From a virus, in IMG/VR virus record IMGVR_UViG_3300009129_001429, positions 1-30,862 of that record: a stretch of 30,862 bases of DNA. One strand, 5' to 3'. Both the position numbers and the translations under genes were made by a program. Each line of letters starts with the position of its first letter. The first letter of the stretch is position 1. This document shows positions 13,837 through 20,382 of this stretch, one piece after another. The notes beneath the pieces were generated by a model. The model did not search any database and was not told where the DNA came from. It saw only the letters and a program-made list of their open reading frames with translations.

Positions 13837-14320
13837 AGTCGCGTTCTACAAAGGAAAGGGCAACTGGAAACATAAGATAGTGCGGTGGTGGACAAAAAGT
13901 CCCTATAGCCATGCCGAACTTATCATGCCAGACAATTACACATGGATAAGTATCAGCCCTCTTTTGACGGCCACAGTTTCAAAAAGGATTAAAACTGATT
14001 TTGATTTAGACAATTGGGATTTTGTATCTTTAGAAATTGATGAAGTACAACATGAAGTTATTCAAGATTTTTATCAAGAAACAGAAGGGTGTAAATACGA
14101 CTGGGTGGGAATGATTTTATCTCAATTGTTGTCTTTTAATATTAAACAAAAAAACAAATGGTATTGTAGTGAATGGATCGCTTATGCTCTCCGTATTGCT
14201 GGCATAATCGATTGGAGAGTAATAAAAATTTATGATCAAAGTGATTTGTCTCCCAAAAAGCTTTATGAGATTATAACAAGCCAAAAAGAGGAACAACAAG
14301 AATGTCCTCCGGAAAATTAA
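13826..14320 (+). CDS. NlpC/P60-like (YiiX/YebB type) papain-fold protein
   Basis: A 164-aa protein with a circularly permuted NlpC/P60 arrangement: the catalytic His comes first in KSPYSHAELIM (about residue 30) and the Cys later in KWYCSEWIAYALRIAGI (about residue 113), with a CKYDWVGMILSQLL helix between. The YSHAEL/YCSEW pair is characteristic of YiiX-like enzymes, which are thought to act as amidases or acyltransferases on lipids or peptides. No signal peptide is present, so action in the cytoplasm or after lysis is expected. GGAGG precedes the ATG, which lies within the end of the hydroxylase gene. Proximity to a lipid-modifying enzyme hints at a lipid substrate. Confidence 0.75.
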   Translation: MKVKVAFYKGKGNWKHKIVRWWTKSPYSHAELIMPDNYTWISISPLLTATVSKRIKTDFDLDNWDFVSLEIDEVQHEVIQDFYQETEGCKYDWVGMILSQLLSFNIKQKNKWYCSEWIAYALRIAGIIDWRVIKIYDQSDLSPKKLYEIITSQKEEQQECPPEN

Positions 14321-14550
14321 TCGAAGAAATCAAGGCGGGCGATTTGGTTCTCTTAAGAGAGCGCCGCAAAAAATATAAGAAAAGGCCCGCATTAATATTA
14401 AAAGTTTTGAGCGATCATGAGCGGATTTTTGTTGAATCTACGATCTGGACCGATTTTCACTATATGGTATACACTGAAGGAAAGACTATGTACGTGTCGG
14501 AGGGTCACATAGATCGAGTTATAAGCAGTAATGAAGAGCCGGAAATTTAA
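14302..14550 (+). CDS. Hypothetical small barrel-like protein, 82 aa
   Basis: MSSGKLIEEIKAGDLVLLRERRKKYKKRPALILKVLSDHERIFVEST has the look of a small SH3-like barrel (GDLVLLRE, ALILKVL strands). The sequence ends in VSEGHIDRVISSNEEPEI. It overlaps the previous gene by 19 nt and the next by 20 nt. No family is recognised. It and the following protein resemble each other in size, composition and predicted fold and may be diverged paralogues. Confidence 0.5.
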   Translation: MSSGKLIEEIKAGDLVLLRERRKKYKKRPALILKVLSDHERIFVESTIWTDFHYMVYTEGKTMYVSEGHIDRVISSNEEPEI

Positions 14551-14737
14551 AATAGACGAATGGGTACTATATGACCCTTATCTATCTGGTGAAAACACTA
14601 CACTACGACTCAAAGCAGTGGTCCTGGAGGTGCTAGAAAATGATTTATTCTATGATTACAGGATTTTTATCGACGGTAGGGGTACTATTACAAAAGTGCG
14701 GGAGGAGAATCTCTTTCTTTGTGAAGAAACTACGTAA
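14531..14737 (+). CDS. Hypothetical small barrel-like protein, 68 aa
   Basis: MKSRKFKIDEWVLYDPYLSGENTTLRLKAVVLEVLEND is again of the small beta-barrel kind, with a strand-turn-strand C-terminus (YDYRIFIDGRGTITKVREENLFL). The ATG lies within the previous gene. A second, Cys-rich ORF begins within its last codons in another frame. Function unknown. Confidence 0.5.
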   Translation: MKSRKFKIDEWVLYDPYLSGENTTLRLKAVVLEVLENDLFYDYRIFIDGRGTITKVREENLFLCEETT

Positions 14738-14804
14738 TAATGAGGAGCCACCATTCCGTTGCCCTTGCTGCGGTTTTGCTCCTTGCGACTGCGATGACCA
14801 TTAA
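14721..14804 (+). CDS. Cys-rich mini-protein, possible zinc knuckle, 27 aa
   Basis: A GTG-started ORF reading MKKLRNNEEPPFRCPCCG then FAPCDCDDH. Five Cys in the pattern CPCC-x4-C-x-C plus a terminal His could hold one zinc ion. GGAGGAG lies 13 nt upstream, a somewhat long spacing. The stop overlaps the start of the VWA gene by 11 nt, and the ORF bridges 14737 and 14794, otherwise without coding sequence. The in-frame region upstream to 14652 is also open. Too short for firm assignment, but the regular Cys spacing is unlikely in random AT-rich DNA. Confidence 0.45.
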   Translation: MKKLRNNEEPPFRCPCCGFAPCDCDDH

Positions 14805-15690
14805 AAAGATAAAATTACTACTTTTAACAGCTTTAATAGTGCTCGGTTGCCAGCCAGATTATGGTATGCAGTACGAGGTGATAGAAGAGATCCAGCCAAC
14901 TGAGGTAGTTGTAGATTCGTTCGTACAACCAAGCCCTCCGACCAAATTAGATGTATTGATTGTGCTTGATACTTCGGGTTCAATGAACGATAATTTTCAA
15001 CAAGTAAGCACAGGAGTGGAGTTGTTGCGCGGAGATATCGAAGCCCTAACACTTGATTATAAAATTGGCTTTATAAACTCAGGATTGGTCAGTCCGTATT
15101 TTGCTGGTCCTTATGACTATAATTCGGATTCTATTGATTTTTTGTTGGCCCCTTATATATTGGGCGCTGATTGGTACGAAAGAGCGTTCCAGACAATGCA
15201 TGGGTTCGTCTCAAGCACACCTGAAGGCATCGCATTCTTTCGAGATGATGCAGACAAATTAATTATTTTTGTTTCTGATGAAGACGAGCAAGGAGCCATC
15301 CCAACAAATACTTTTCATGATTGGCTTGTAGACAAGTTTAAAGGAGTGCAACATGACGTAGTGGCCATTGTGCAAGTTGAAGATGGTGAATGCGCAAGCA
15401 CTTGGCAATATGATGTAGGTCAGAAATTTATTGATTTAGTAGCTTATTATGGAAAAGTGGGAATTGACATTTGCAGCGATTGGGAAGCGTGGCTAGCCGA
15501 CAGCACATTTTTAGTAGGTGAGATTAATTATATAAACCTCACTCAAAAACCACTCGAAGACAGCCTTGTAGTTTATAGAAACGGTCTGGAAACCGCACTA
15601 TGGTATTATTTGCCTAGTACTAACACGGTATATTTAGACTTTGTGCCGGATCCGGGAGAACTCATTGAAGTAGGATATGTTGTTTTATAA
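14794..15690 (+). CDS. VWA-domain lipoprotein
   Basis: A 298-aa protein starting MTIKKIKLLLLTALIVLGC: a classic Lys-rich n-region, hydrophobic core and lipobox VLGC (Cys19). An earlier in-frame ATG at 14740 would put 18 extra residues before the signal and is rejected. The VWA metal-binding MIDAS is at LDVLIVLDTSGSM (Asp59-x-Ser61-x-Ser63), followed by GIAFFRDDADKLIIFVSDEDE, a typical late VWA strand. Such proteins bind ligands through a divalent metal and sit on the outer or inner membrane. Together with the lipoproteins at 10677 and 11144 it suggests the phage alters the cell surface, perhaps for exclusion of other phages (inference). Confidence 0.8.
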   Translation: MTIKKIKLLLLTALIVLGCQPDYGMQYEVIEEIQPTEVVVDSFVQPSPPTKLDVLIVLDTSGSMNDNFQQVSTGVELLRGDIEALTLDYKIGFINSGLVSPYFAGPYDYNSDSIDFLLAPYILGADWYERAFQTMHGFVSSTPEGIAFFRDDADKLIIFVSDEDEQGAIPTNTFHDWLVDKFKGVQHDVVAIVQVEDGECASTWQYDVGQKFIDLVAYYGKVGIDICSDWEAWLADSTFLVGEINYINLTQKPLEDSLVVYRNGLETALWYYLPSTNTVYLDFVPDPGELIEVGYVVL

Positions 15691-15696
15691 AAATAC

Positions 15697-15724
15697 TTGA
15701 CTTTCTTTTAGATGGTGTTATAAT
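15697..15724 (+). promoter_or_regulatory. Sigma70-type promoter
   Basis: TTGACT (15697-15702) and TATAAT (15719-15724) with a 16-nt spacer. The start point would be about 15731, with AAGGAGG (15737-15743) and a GTG start following at once. It drives the 15749 gene and probably the cytidylyltransferase after it. Confidence 0.75.
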
Positions 15725-15748
15725 ATAAAAGGAGTCAAGGAGGAAATA

Positions 15749-15964
15749 GTGGACCCGAATAACGAAAACAATAAAAGCTGGAAACAAGAAGGTATTTTTG
15801 ATACTTATAACGAGGCTGATAGTACACGAGCAGTAATGCTCTCAATGAATACTGATAATAAGCTATTAGTAAAAGTAAAAAGGTGCGGACCTGGAGGAAC
15901 GCGATTTAAGGTTAAATCGTACTATCCACCCGAACCTAAAAAAAATAAGAAGAGGAAAAATTAA
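15749..15964 (+). CDS. Small basic protein, 71 aa
   Basis: GTG start with a perfect AAGGAGG 5 nt upstream and its own promoter. The protein (MDPNNENNKSWKQEGIFDTYNEADSTRA... KLLVKVKRCGPGGTRFKVKSYYPPEPKKNKKRKN) has a short alpha/beta core and a Lys-rich tail. The GIFDTYNEADSTRAVM segment with LLVKVKRCG looks like a compact beta-hairpin domain. No family recognised. Its stop overlaps the next ATG (TTAATG). Confidence 0.6.
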   Translation: MDPNNENNKSWKQEGIFDTYNEADSTRAVMLSMNTDNKLLVKVKRCGPGGTRFKVKSYYPPEPKKNKKRKN

Positions 15965-16458
15965 TGACGATTCACCGCGATATGTATGATGTTAAGAAAG
16001 AAAAGCCAACTGTAATGGTTTCTGGAGGATTTGATCCAGTGCATGCCGGACACATTCGATTAATTCGTGCGGCTGCAGAACATGGTGATGTAATCGTTAT
16101 CGCCAATTCAGATGAATGGTTGTTCCGTAAAAAAGGATTTGTATTTATGGATTTTGATGCCCGGGCAGAAATTTTAAATGCAGTTAAGGGTGTTGTGGTG
16201 GTAGATTCGGTTGATGATAGTGATGGCACTGTTTGTGATGCTATATATCGCCATCGGCCTACCTATTTTGCCAATGGTGGTGATCGAGGCCGAAATAATA
16301 CTCCGGAGCAATCAGTTTGCGAAGAATTGGGAGTAGAATTATTGTGGGGAGTTGGTGGAGATAAAAAACTAGCAAGCTCCTCCGATCTTGTCGAGAACGC
16401 ACGCAGTTTTGAGGAGAAGCCTCCGCGCCGGTATACTAGTAAAGTTTCCGAAAAATAA
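15964..16458 (+). CDS. HxGH cytidylyltransferase-like (HldE C-terminal/TagD type)
   Basis: A 164-aa protein of the nucleotidyltransferase alpha/beta-phosphodiesterase superfamily. VMVSGGFDPVHAGHIRLIRAAAEHG carries the HxGH motif (His27/His30), and VIVIANSDEWLFRKKG followed by DFDARAEIL matches the next conserved stretch. A closing ISSTxxR motif is replaced by LASSSDLVENARS, which is similar but not identical. Size and motifs resemble glycerol-3-phosphate or heptose-1-phosphate nucleotidyltransferases, which make CDP- or ADP-activated building blocks for surface polymers. It may feed the glycosyltransferase operon at 21841-30862. Confidence 0.8.
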   Translation: MTIHRDMYDVKKEKPTVMVSGGFDPVHAGHIRLIRAAAEHGDVIVIANSDEWLFRKKGFVFMDFDARAEILNAVKGVVVVDSVDDSDGTVCDAIYRHRPTYFANGGDRGRNNTPEQSVCEELGVELLWGVGGDKKLASSSDLVENARSFEEKPPRRYTSKVSEK

Positions 16459-16476
16459 TTATTTATGGAAAAGTAC

Positions 16477-16505
16477 TTGACAAATGCCAAATTTTAGATT
16501 ATATT
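16477..16505 (+). promoter_or_regulatory. Sigma70-type promoter
   Basis: TTGACA (16477-16482), 17-nt spacer, TATATT (16500-16505). It sits 19 nt after the cytidylyltransferase stop and would start RNA near 16512, upstream of the 16594 gene and the tRNA. The only other elements in the 110-nt gap are an A/T-rich stretch and the GGAGGG described for the next gene. Confidence 0.65.
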
Positions 16506-16593
16506 GTGAATTAGTGTTATTTTCCCTCGCAGGATTTATAATATGTTATATAATTGATGGAGGGTTAGGATAGACTATCAAAAAAACGATATT

Positions 16594-16839
16594 GTGTTGG
16601 TAAAATCAGTTGCAGGCGATGCAATTCCGCTAATTCATGTTCGCCTACTAGAAAGAGAGATCAGACCGCCCTCTAAGGGAAGCACTTTTGATTGGCCCGG
16701 ATATTCAGGATGGATGGCAACGCCAATTTATCAAAAAGAGATCGAGATTTTAAAAAAAGAATGGAACATTCCATTTAAAAAAGCAAACAAAGATTTAACA
16801 TTTGTTTATGATAAAAATATCATTAAAAAAATTATTTAA
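16594..16839 (+). CDS. Hypothetical protein, start codon uncertain (possibly AUA at 16570)
   Basis: At least 81 aa. GTG 16594 is the first conventional start in frame but has no Shine-Dalgarno near it. A strong GGAGGG at 16559-16564 stands 5 nt before an in-frame ATA at 16570, and the frame is stopped at 16555-16557. Starting at 16570 adds eight residues (IDYQKNDI) that join smoothly to VLVKSVAGDAIPLIHVRLLERE. Initiation at AUA, a mutated AUG, or a sequencing error are all possible. The protein has a beta-rich N-terminus, a PPSKGSTFDWPGYSGW loop and a helical, Lys-rich C-terminus. No family recognised. Confidence 0.6.
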   Translation: MLVKSVAGDAIPLIHVRLLEREIRPPSKGSTFDWPGYSGWMATPIYQKEIEILKKEWNIPFKKANKDLTFVYDKNIIKKII

Positions 16840-16843
16840 AAAT

Positions 16844-16919
16844 TGGGGTGTAGTTCAATCGGCAGAACGTCTGACTGTTAATCAGAAAGTTGCAGGTTCG
16901 AGTCCTGCTGCCCCAGCCA
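16844..16919 (+). tRNA. tRNA-Asn (GTT)
   Basis: A 76-nt cloverleaf: acceptor TGGGGTG with TGCCCCA (two G-U pairs), D-arm with AGTTCAATCGGCAGAAC, anticodon stem TCTGA-CTGTTAA-TCAGA with anticodon GTT, T-arm GCAGG-TTCGAGT-CCTGC, discriminator G and encoded CCA. All parts are intact. AAT/AAC codons are frequent in these AT-rich genes, and the tmRNA tag contains five Asn codons. Confidence 0.97.
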
Positions 16920-16939
16920 CACACCATAAAGGAGAAAAC

Positions 16940-17116
16940 ATGACTGTTGCAAACAATACACAGCAACTTAAAGAAGCAAAACAAGAGATTTTACAATTGC
17001 GCTTACGTATTAGCCAATTGGTTGACGAGATCACAACATTGAAGGCAGACGTTCGCACGTTCAAGAATAGTGTTGCAGAAGATGTAAAGTATTTGACCAC
17101 CCGCGTCGATGGCTAA
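16940..17116 (+). CDS. Coiled-coil peptide, 58 aa
   Basis: Starts at ATG 16940 with AAAGGAG upstream. A longer reading from 16802 would translate the tRNA and is rejected. MTVANNTQQLKEAKQEILQLRLRISQLVDEITTLKADVRTFKNSVAEDVKYLTTRVDG is a continuous heptad-rich helix, so it should form a short coiled-coil dimer or trimer. It overlaps the next gene by 8 nt. Function unknown. Confidence 0.65.
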   Translation: MTVANNTQQLKEAKQEILQLRLRISQLVDEITTLKADVRTFKNSVAEDVKYLTTRVDG

Positions 17117-17312
17117 GTGGAAAAAATTTAGTAAATTTTCACTAATTTGGTATAGCCAGCAATTTGCAATTCCTTTTTGGATTGTTGGACATATTCACTT
17201 GCATCTTAATGATTACCGTGATATAATAGAATTATCAAGTTCGGCTGTAATGCATTTTATGGTCGCACTTGGTTTTTGGTTTGATTGGAAAAATTATGAT
17301 AAAGGAGAATAA
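17109..17312 (+). CDS. Small membrane protein, 67 aa
   Basis: MAKWKKFSKFSLIWYSQQFAIPFWIVGHIHLHLNDYRDIIELSSSAVMHFMVALGFWFDWKNYDKGE. Two hydrophobic segments, QQFAIPFWIVGHI and AVMHFMVALGFWF, flank a short polar loop; basic residues at the N-terminus suggest it faces the cytoplasm. Aromatic residues are abundant. The next gene begins immediately after the stop with its Shine-Dalgarno (AAAGGAG) inside this one. No family recognised. Confidence 0.6.
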   Translation: MAKWKKFSKFSLIWYSQQFAIPFWIVGHIHLHLNDYRDIIELSSSAVMHFMVALGFWFDWKNYDKGE

Positions 17313-17786
17313 ATGTCATTTACTCAAAAATTAAAGAACCTGGAAGTTGATCCTTCCACAACGGCAACGTTGACTTATATTGATGGGGTCGATGTATTCG
17401 TACACAATGAGACAGAGATTGAAACCGCCCTGGCCGAGACCAATGTGGTAAATCAATTATGTGAATTAGTAGCCACACCCGGTTTAAATGTAACGACTGC
17501 ATATGGAACTCATATTTTGCAAGAATTGCGCAACTCCCACCTTCTCGAAGAATATGAACGTGGTAGTTTTGAGTTTTCAGATTATCTTACTGGTGTTGTC
17601 AGTGAGAATTTCTATGAATTTGATTTCATCGATGCAAACATTCAAAAATTTGATCATAAGCGTGGCTTTTGCGAATTGCGCGCCGAGGTTAAAGTTCCAG
17701 TTGGTGAATTGATCGACGCGAGCGCTTTCTTGAGTACCTGGACCGTTTCTGTGCCGACAGAAAATGGCGTCCTTACTCTAGAGTAA
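17313..17786 (+). CDS. Hypothetical acidic protein, 157 aa
   Basis: AAAGGAG lies 6 nt before the ATG. The protein is acidic and soluble; a helical N-terminal part (VVNQLCELVATPG, ILQELRNSHLLEEYE) is followed by a beta-rich end (YEFDFIDANIQKFDHKRGFCELRAEVKVPVGEL... FLSTWTVSVPTENGVLTLE). No motif is recognised. It could be structural or a small binding protein. Its stop is directly followed by the RNA-like element at 17788. Confidence 0.55.
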   Translation: MSFTQKLKNLEVDPSTTATLTYIDGVDVFVHNETEIETALAETNVVNQLCELVATPGLNVTTAYGTHILQELRNSHLLEEYERGSFEFSDYLTGVVSENFYEFDFIDANIQKFDHKRGFCELRAEVKVPVGELIDASAFLSTWTVSVPTENGVLTLE

Positions 17787-17787
17787 A

Positions 17788-17885
17788 GCGCGTCCGCTGT
17801 ATCGTCGGGTAAATAATAACGATACGTGGCTGCCGAACGTCACGCAGGCAGGGGTTTACGGTCATCCTTGGACGCTTAAAACCGT
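17788..17885 (+). ncRNA. Candidate structured RNA / riboswitch-like leader
   Basis: The 120-nt gap between two genes contains GCGTCC (17790-17795) pairing with GGACGC (17870-17875). Inside this closing stem are two perfect hairpins, GTATCGT/ACGATAC (17799-17805 and 17819-17825) and CTGCC/GGCAG (17830-17834 and 17847-17851), making a three-way junction. ACGGT (17858-17862) can also pair with ACCGT (17881-17885) outside the closing stem, giving a pseudoknot about 20 nt before the sulfotransferase ATG. The element is also less AT-rich than its surroundings. It does not match a class recognised here. It could be a riboswitch, an attenuator or a small RNA. Confidence 0.5.
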
Positions 17886-17906
17886 TTCCTCATAGGCTAA
17901 ACACAA

Positions 17907-18644
17907 ATGATTATTTTTCATCAATACGGTGCACGAAGAACTGGCACCAATTATATTCAAGCCTTGTTAGAAGAAAACTATTCTAATGTAATGGTGTTAG
18001 ATAATATTGTATGGAAGCACGGCCCGGCCCCATCGGCAGACGAATTTATTGGGTATTTTCTTCAAGATAGAGAAGAGCATTTTAACAACACATGCGCAGG
18101 ACGCCAAGACTTATATGAATGTCTACAGAAAAAAGTACTTACTAATGAAGTTATACCTCTCTTAACCATTAAAAATCCCTACGCCTGGGTCGAGAGCATG
18201 TGGCGCTATGCGAAAAATTTAAGGCTATGCGATCCCCACGAATTAGGAACTAAATATGTTTTTTTGGATCCTACACAAAAATTAAGCTCTCAAGAAGAGA
18301 ACATCACTGAATTAATGAACTCATATAATCAGAGATATCAACAGTGGGGGCATACTACACGTTTTGTTGTACGATATGAGGATTTATTGATTGATTATAA
18401 ATCAATTCTTTCTTTTTTCGAAGAGCAATATTCCTTGCAGCGAATTAATAAAGATTTGTTAAATATTAAAAGCGGCTGTGATCCTATACCTGTAAATTTA
18501 AAACGCATTAATCCGGATTGGGATTATGCAAATTATTATTTAACTGAAAGTTACTTAAAAAATCTACCCTCAAACATCATTGAATGTATTACAGAAGCCA
18601 CAGATTGGGGCTTGTTTGAGAAATATCAATATAGTGCAATTTAG
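17907..18644 (+). CDS. Sulfotransferase-like P-loop protein
   Basis: A 245-aa protein. The N-terminus FHQYGARRTGTNYIQALLEENY is a 5'-phosphosulfate-binding-type loop after a beta strand, as in bacterial and phage sulfotransferases. LLTIKNPYAWVESMWRYAKNLR is the 3'-phosphate-binding region, and TRFVVRYEDLLIDYKSILSFFEEQY the later conserved YEDLL helix. It is unlike the 9207 sulfotransferase in sequence but analogous in design. No clear Shine-Dalgarno precedes the ATG (AGG is 12 nt away), so translation may depend on the upstream RNA structure. Likely role: sulfation of a sugar or lipid; the acceptor is unknown. Confidence 0.7.
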   Translation: MIIFHQYGARRTGTNYIQALLEENYSNVMVLDNIVWKHGPAPSADEFIGYFLQDREEHFNNTCAGRQDLYECLQKKVLTNEVIPLLTIKNPYAWVESMWRYAKNLRLCDPHELGTKYVFLDPTQKLSSQEENITELMNSYNQRYQQWGHTTRFVVRYEDLLIDYKSILSFFEEQYSLQRINKDLLNIKSGCDPIPVNLKRINPDWDYANYYLTESYLKNLPSNIIECITEATDWGLFEKYQYSAI

Positions 18645-18646
18645 GC

Positions 18647-18685
18647 AAGTGAACTATATAAGAACAGCATAAAGGCCTTTCACTT
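18647..18685 (+). promoter_or_regulatory. Leader hairpin before phoH
   Basis: AAGTGAA (18647-18653) and TTCACTT (18679-18685) form a perfect 7-bp stem around a 25-nt loop that contains the palindrome AAAGGCCTTT (18671-18680). It lies 9 nt before the PhoH ATG, which has no Shine-Dalgarno. There is no U-tract, so it is not a terminator. A role in translation control is possible. Confidence 0.35.
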
Positions 18686-18693
18686 TAATTATA

Positions 18694-20031
18694 ATGGCTA
18701 AAAAAAATTACGTTTTAGATACAAGCGTGTACCTTACTGATGCAGAAGCAATTTATAGCTTTGACAATCACGATATCTTTATTCCACTGAAGGTGCTTGA
18801 AGAGGTTGACAAACATAAAAAACGTCAGGATTCAGTCGGGGTTAACGCACGCAAGATTATTCGCATACTAGATGAATTACGCTCTAAAGGAGATCTCCAC
18901 AAGGGGATTCGTATAGCGAAAGGAAAAGGCATTTTAAAGGTAATGTCTTATGGTTGCCTTAAAAATTCATTACAATTTCCGCCCGATCTTGATTTACGCA
19001 TTCCAGATCATACAATCATAGCGACAGCTTTGGCTGTTAAAACACTAGAACCAAAGCGTCCTATCGTTTTAGTTTCTAGAGACATTAACATGCGTGTTAT
19101 TTGTGATTCTATTGGAATCGCAGCACAAGATTATATTATTGAGAGCGCAGTCACATCCTCATCAGAATTATATCAAGGGTTCATTGAATATCTGGTAGAT
19201 GATGCTGTGGTTGATAGATTTTATAATGGCGACGATATTCTTATCGAAGCAGATGAGATTGAGAGCGAGTGGCATCCGAACCAATATGTTATGATGGTAT
19301 CCAATGCTCATCCTAAGAAATCAGCTTTAGCGCGCTTTGACGGTCACCACACGCCTCTTAAAAAAGTAATACATAGTAGCATTCCGGATTGGAAAATTAA
19401 TTCAAGAAACAAAGAGCAGGCGTTTGCAATTGATTTGTTGATGGATCCTCGGGTGAAAATTATTAGTTTAGTAGGCAGAGCAGGCTCAGGCAAAACATTA
19501 TTAGCAATTGCTGCTGGTCTTCAACAAACAATTGGTTTGAGACAAGACGAAAATTATTATTCTCGACTTATCGTGTCACGACCCGTGCAGCCTCTTGGAA
19601 AAGATATTGGCTTCCTTCCCGGAACAATGGAAGAAAAGATGCTGCCATGGCTGATGCCCATTCAAGATAATCTCAAGTTTTTAATGGGGGATAGAACGAA
19701 TCTAGAAATGTATATCGATAAAGGAAAAATCGAAATAGAAGCTTTGACATATATTCGAGGGCGCTCTATTGCCAATGCGTTTATGATCATTGACGAAGCC
19801 CAGAATCTCACTATGCATGAAATTAAAACAATTATTACCCGGGTAGGAGATAATACTAAAATTGTATTAACTGGTGATATTGAGCAAATTGATAATATTT
19901 ATGTAAATGAAACTTCTAACGGTTTGGCCCACGCAGTTGAAAAATTTAAAGAATATCCCATAGCAGGACACGTTACCTTTAAAAAAGGTGAAAGAAGCGA
20001 AGTTTCCACTCTCGCATCAAAAGTATTATAA
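18694..20031 (+). CDS. PIN-PhoH fusion ATPase (PhoH2 type)
   Basis: A 445-aa protein. Residues 1-150 form a PIN nuclease domain: YVLDTSVYL (Asp9), PLKVLEEVDKHKKRQDSVGVNARK, DHTIIATAL and VSRDINMRV carry the acidic active-site residues. Residues about 230-445 are PhoH, with Walker A GRAGSGKT (261-268), the LIVSRPVQPLGKDIGFLPG segment, Walker B MIIDEAQNLT and the TGDIEQID motif. PIN-PhoH proteins are thought to be RNA helicase-nucleases in bacteria (YlaK/PhoH2). Many marine phages carry PhoH alone; the two-domain form is less common there. It probably takes part in RNA turnover. The start lacks a Shine-Dalgarno; the sequence before it is the hairpin region. Confidence 0.92.
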   Translation: MAKKNYVLDTSVYLTDAEAIYSFDNHDIFIPLKVLEEVDKHKKRQDSVGVNARKIIRILDELRSKGDLHKGIRIAKGKGILKVMSYGCLKNSLQFPPDLDLRIPDHTIIATALAVKTLEPKRPIVLVSRDINMRVICDSIGIAAQDYIIESAVTSSSELYQGFIEYLVDDAVVDRFYNGDDILIEADEIESEWHPNQYVMMVSNAHPKKSALARFDGHHTPLKKVIHSSIPDWKINSRNKEQAFAIDLLMDPRVKIISLVGRAGSGKTLLAIAAGLQQTIGLRQDENYYSRLIVSRPVQPLGKDIGFLPGTMEEKMLPWLMPIQDNLKFLMGDRTNLEMYIDKGKIEIEALTYIRGRSIANAFMIIDEAQNLTMHEIKTIITRVGDNTKIVLTGDIEQIDNIYVNETSNGLAHAVEKFKEYPIAGHVTFKKGERSEVSTLASKVL

Positions 20032-20037
20032 AAAAAG

Positions 20038-20066
20038 TTGCATAATCAATAAAGGTATGTTATAAA
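20038..20066 (+). promoter_or_regulatory. Promoter with extended -10
   Basis: TTGCAT (20038-20043), 17-nt spacer and TATAAA (20061-20066) preceded by TG, so an extended -10. The same bases also read TATAAATA, the T4 late-promoter sequence, but since that octamer occurs by chance in AT-rich DNA no late-type assignment is made. It precedes the AGGAG and ATG of the next gene. Confidence 0.5.
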
Positions 20067-20082
20067 TAAAATAGGAGTTATT

Positions 20083-20382
20083 ATGAGCGACACAGATACC
20101 ACAGTCACAGAAGAAGATTTGCATTCAAATCCTCTCTTGGCCGCACCAGTTGAAGGGACCACAGAACTTAAAGAATTTTTGGTTAATTATACTGGCACCA
20201 AATTACAACCAGAAGATGAGCAGGTCACTGTTCATATGATAGCTGAAACAGTGGCAGCGGAATTCCCAGAGTTTATGTTCGCAATCGCAGAAGAAAACTT
20301 TTTAAGAGGATACCAACTAGGATTAGAAGATGCTACAACACTTGAAACAGAAACAGAAGCAGATACAGGAAATGAAGAGTGA
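20083..20382 (+). CDS. Acidic hypothetical protein, 99 aa
   Basis: AGGAG stands 6 nt before the ATG. The ends are Thr/Asp/Glu-rich (MSDTDTTVTEEDLHSN, LETETEADTGNEE) and probably disordered. The centre (ELKEFLVNYTGTKLQPEDEQVTVHMIAETVAAEFPEFMFAIAEENFLRGYQLGLEDA) looks like a small helical domain. No family recognised. Its last codons overlap the start of the metallopeptidase gene by 11 nt. Confidence 0.6.
   Translation: MSDTDTTVTEEDLHSNPLLAAPVEGTTELKEFLVNYTGTKLQPEDEQVTVHMIAETVAAEFPEFMFAIAEENFLRGYQLGLEDATTLETETEADTGNEE

Noticed and set aside
14740-14793. Longer start for the VWA lipoprotein
   Set aside because: It would place 18 residues before a perfect lipoprotein signal peptide and cover the Cys-rich ORF; ATG 14794 is better.
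16802-16939. Protein reading through the tRNA-Asn
   Set aside because: The peptide GVVQSAERLTVNQKVAGSSPAAPA is the well-known false translation of a tRNA gene; the real start is ATG 16940 with AAAGGAG.
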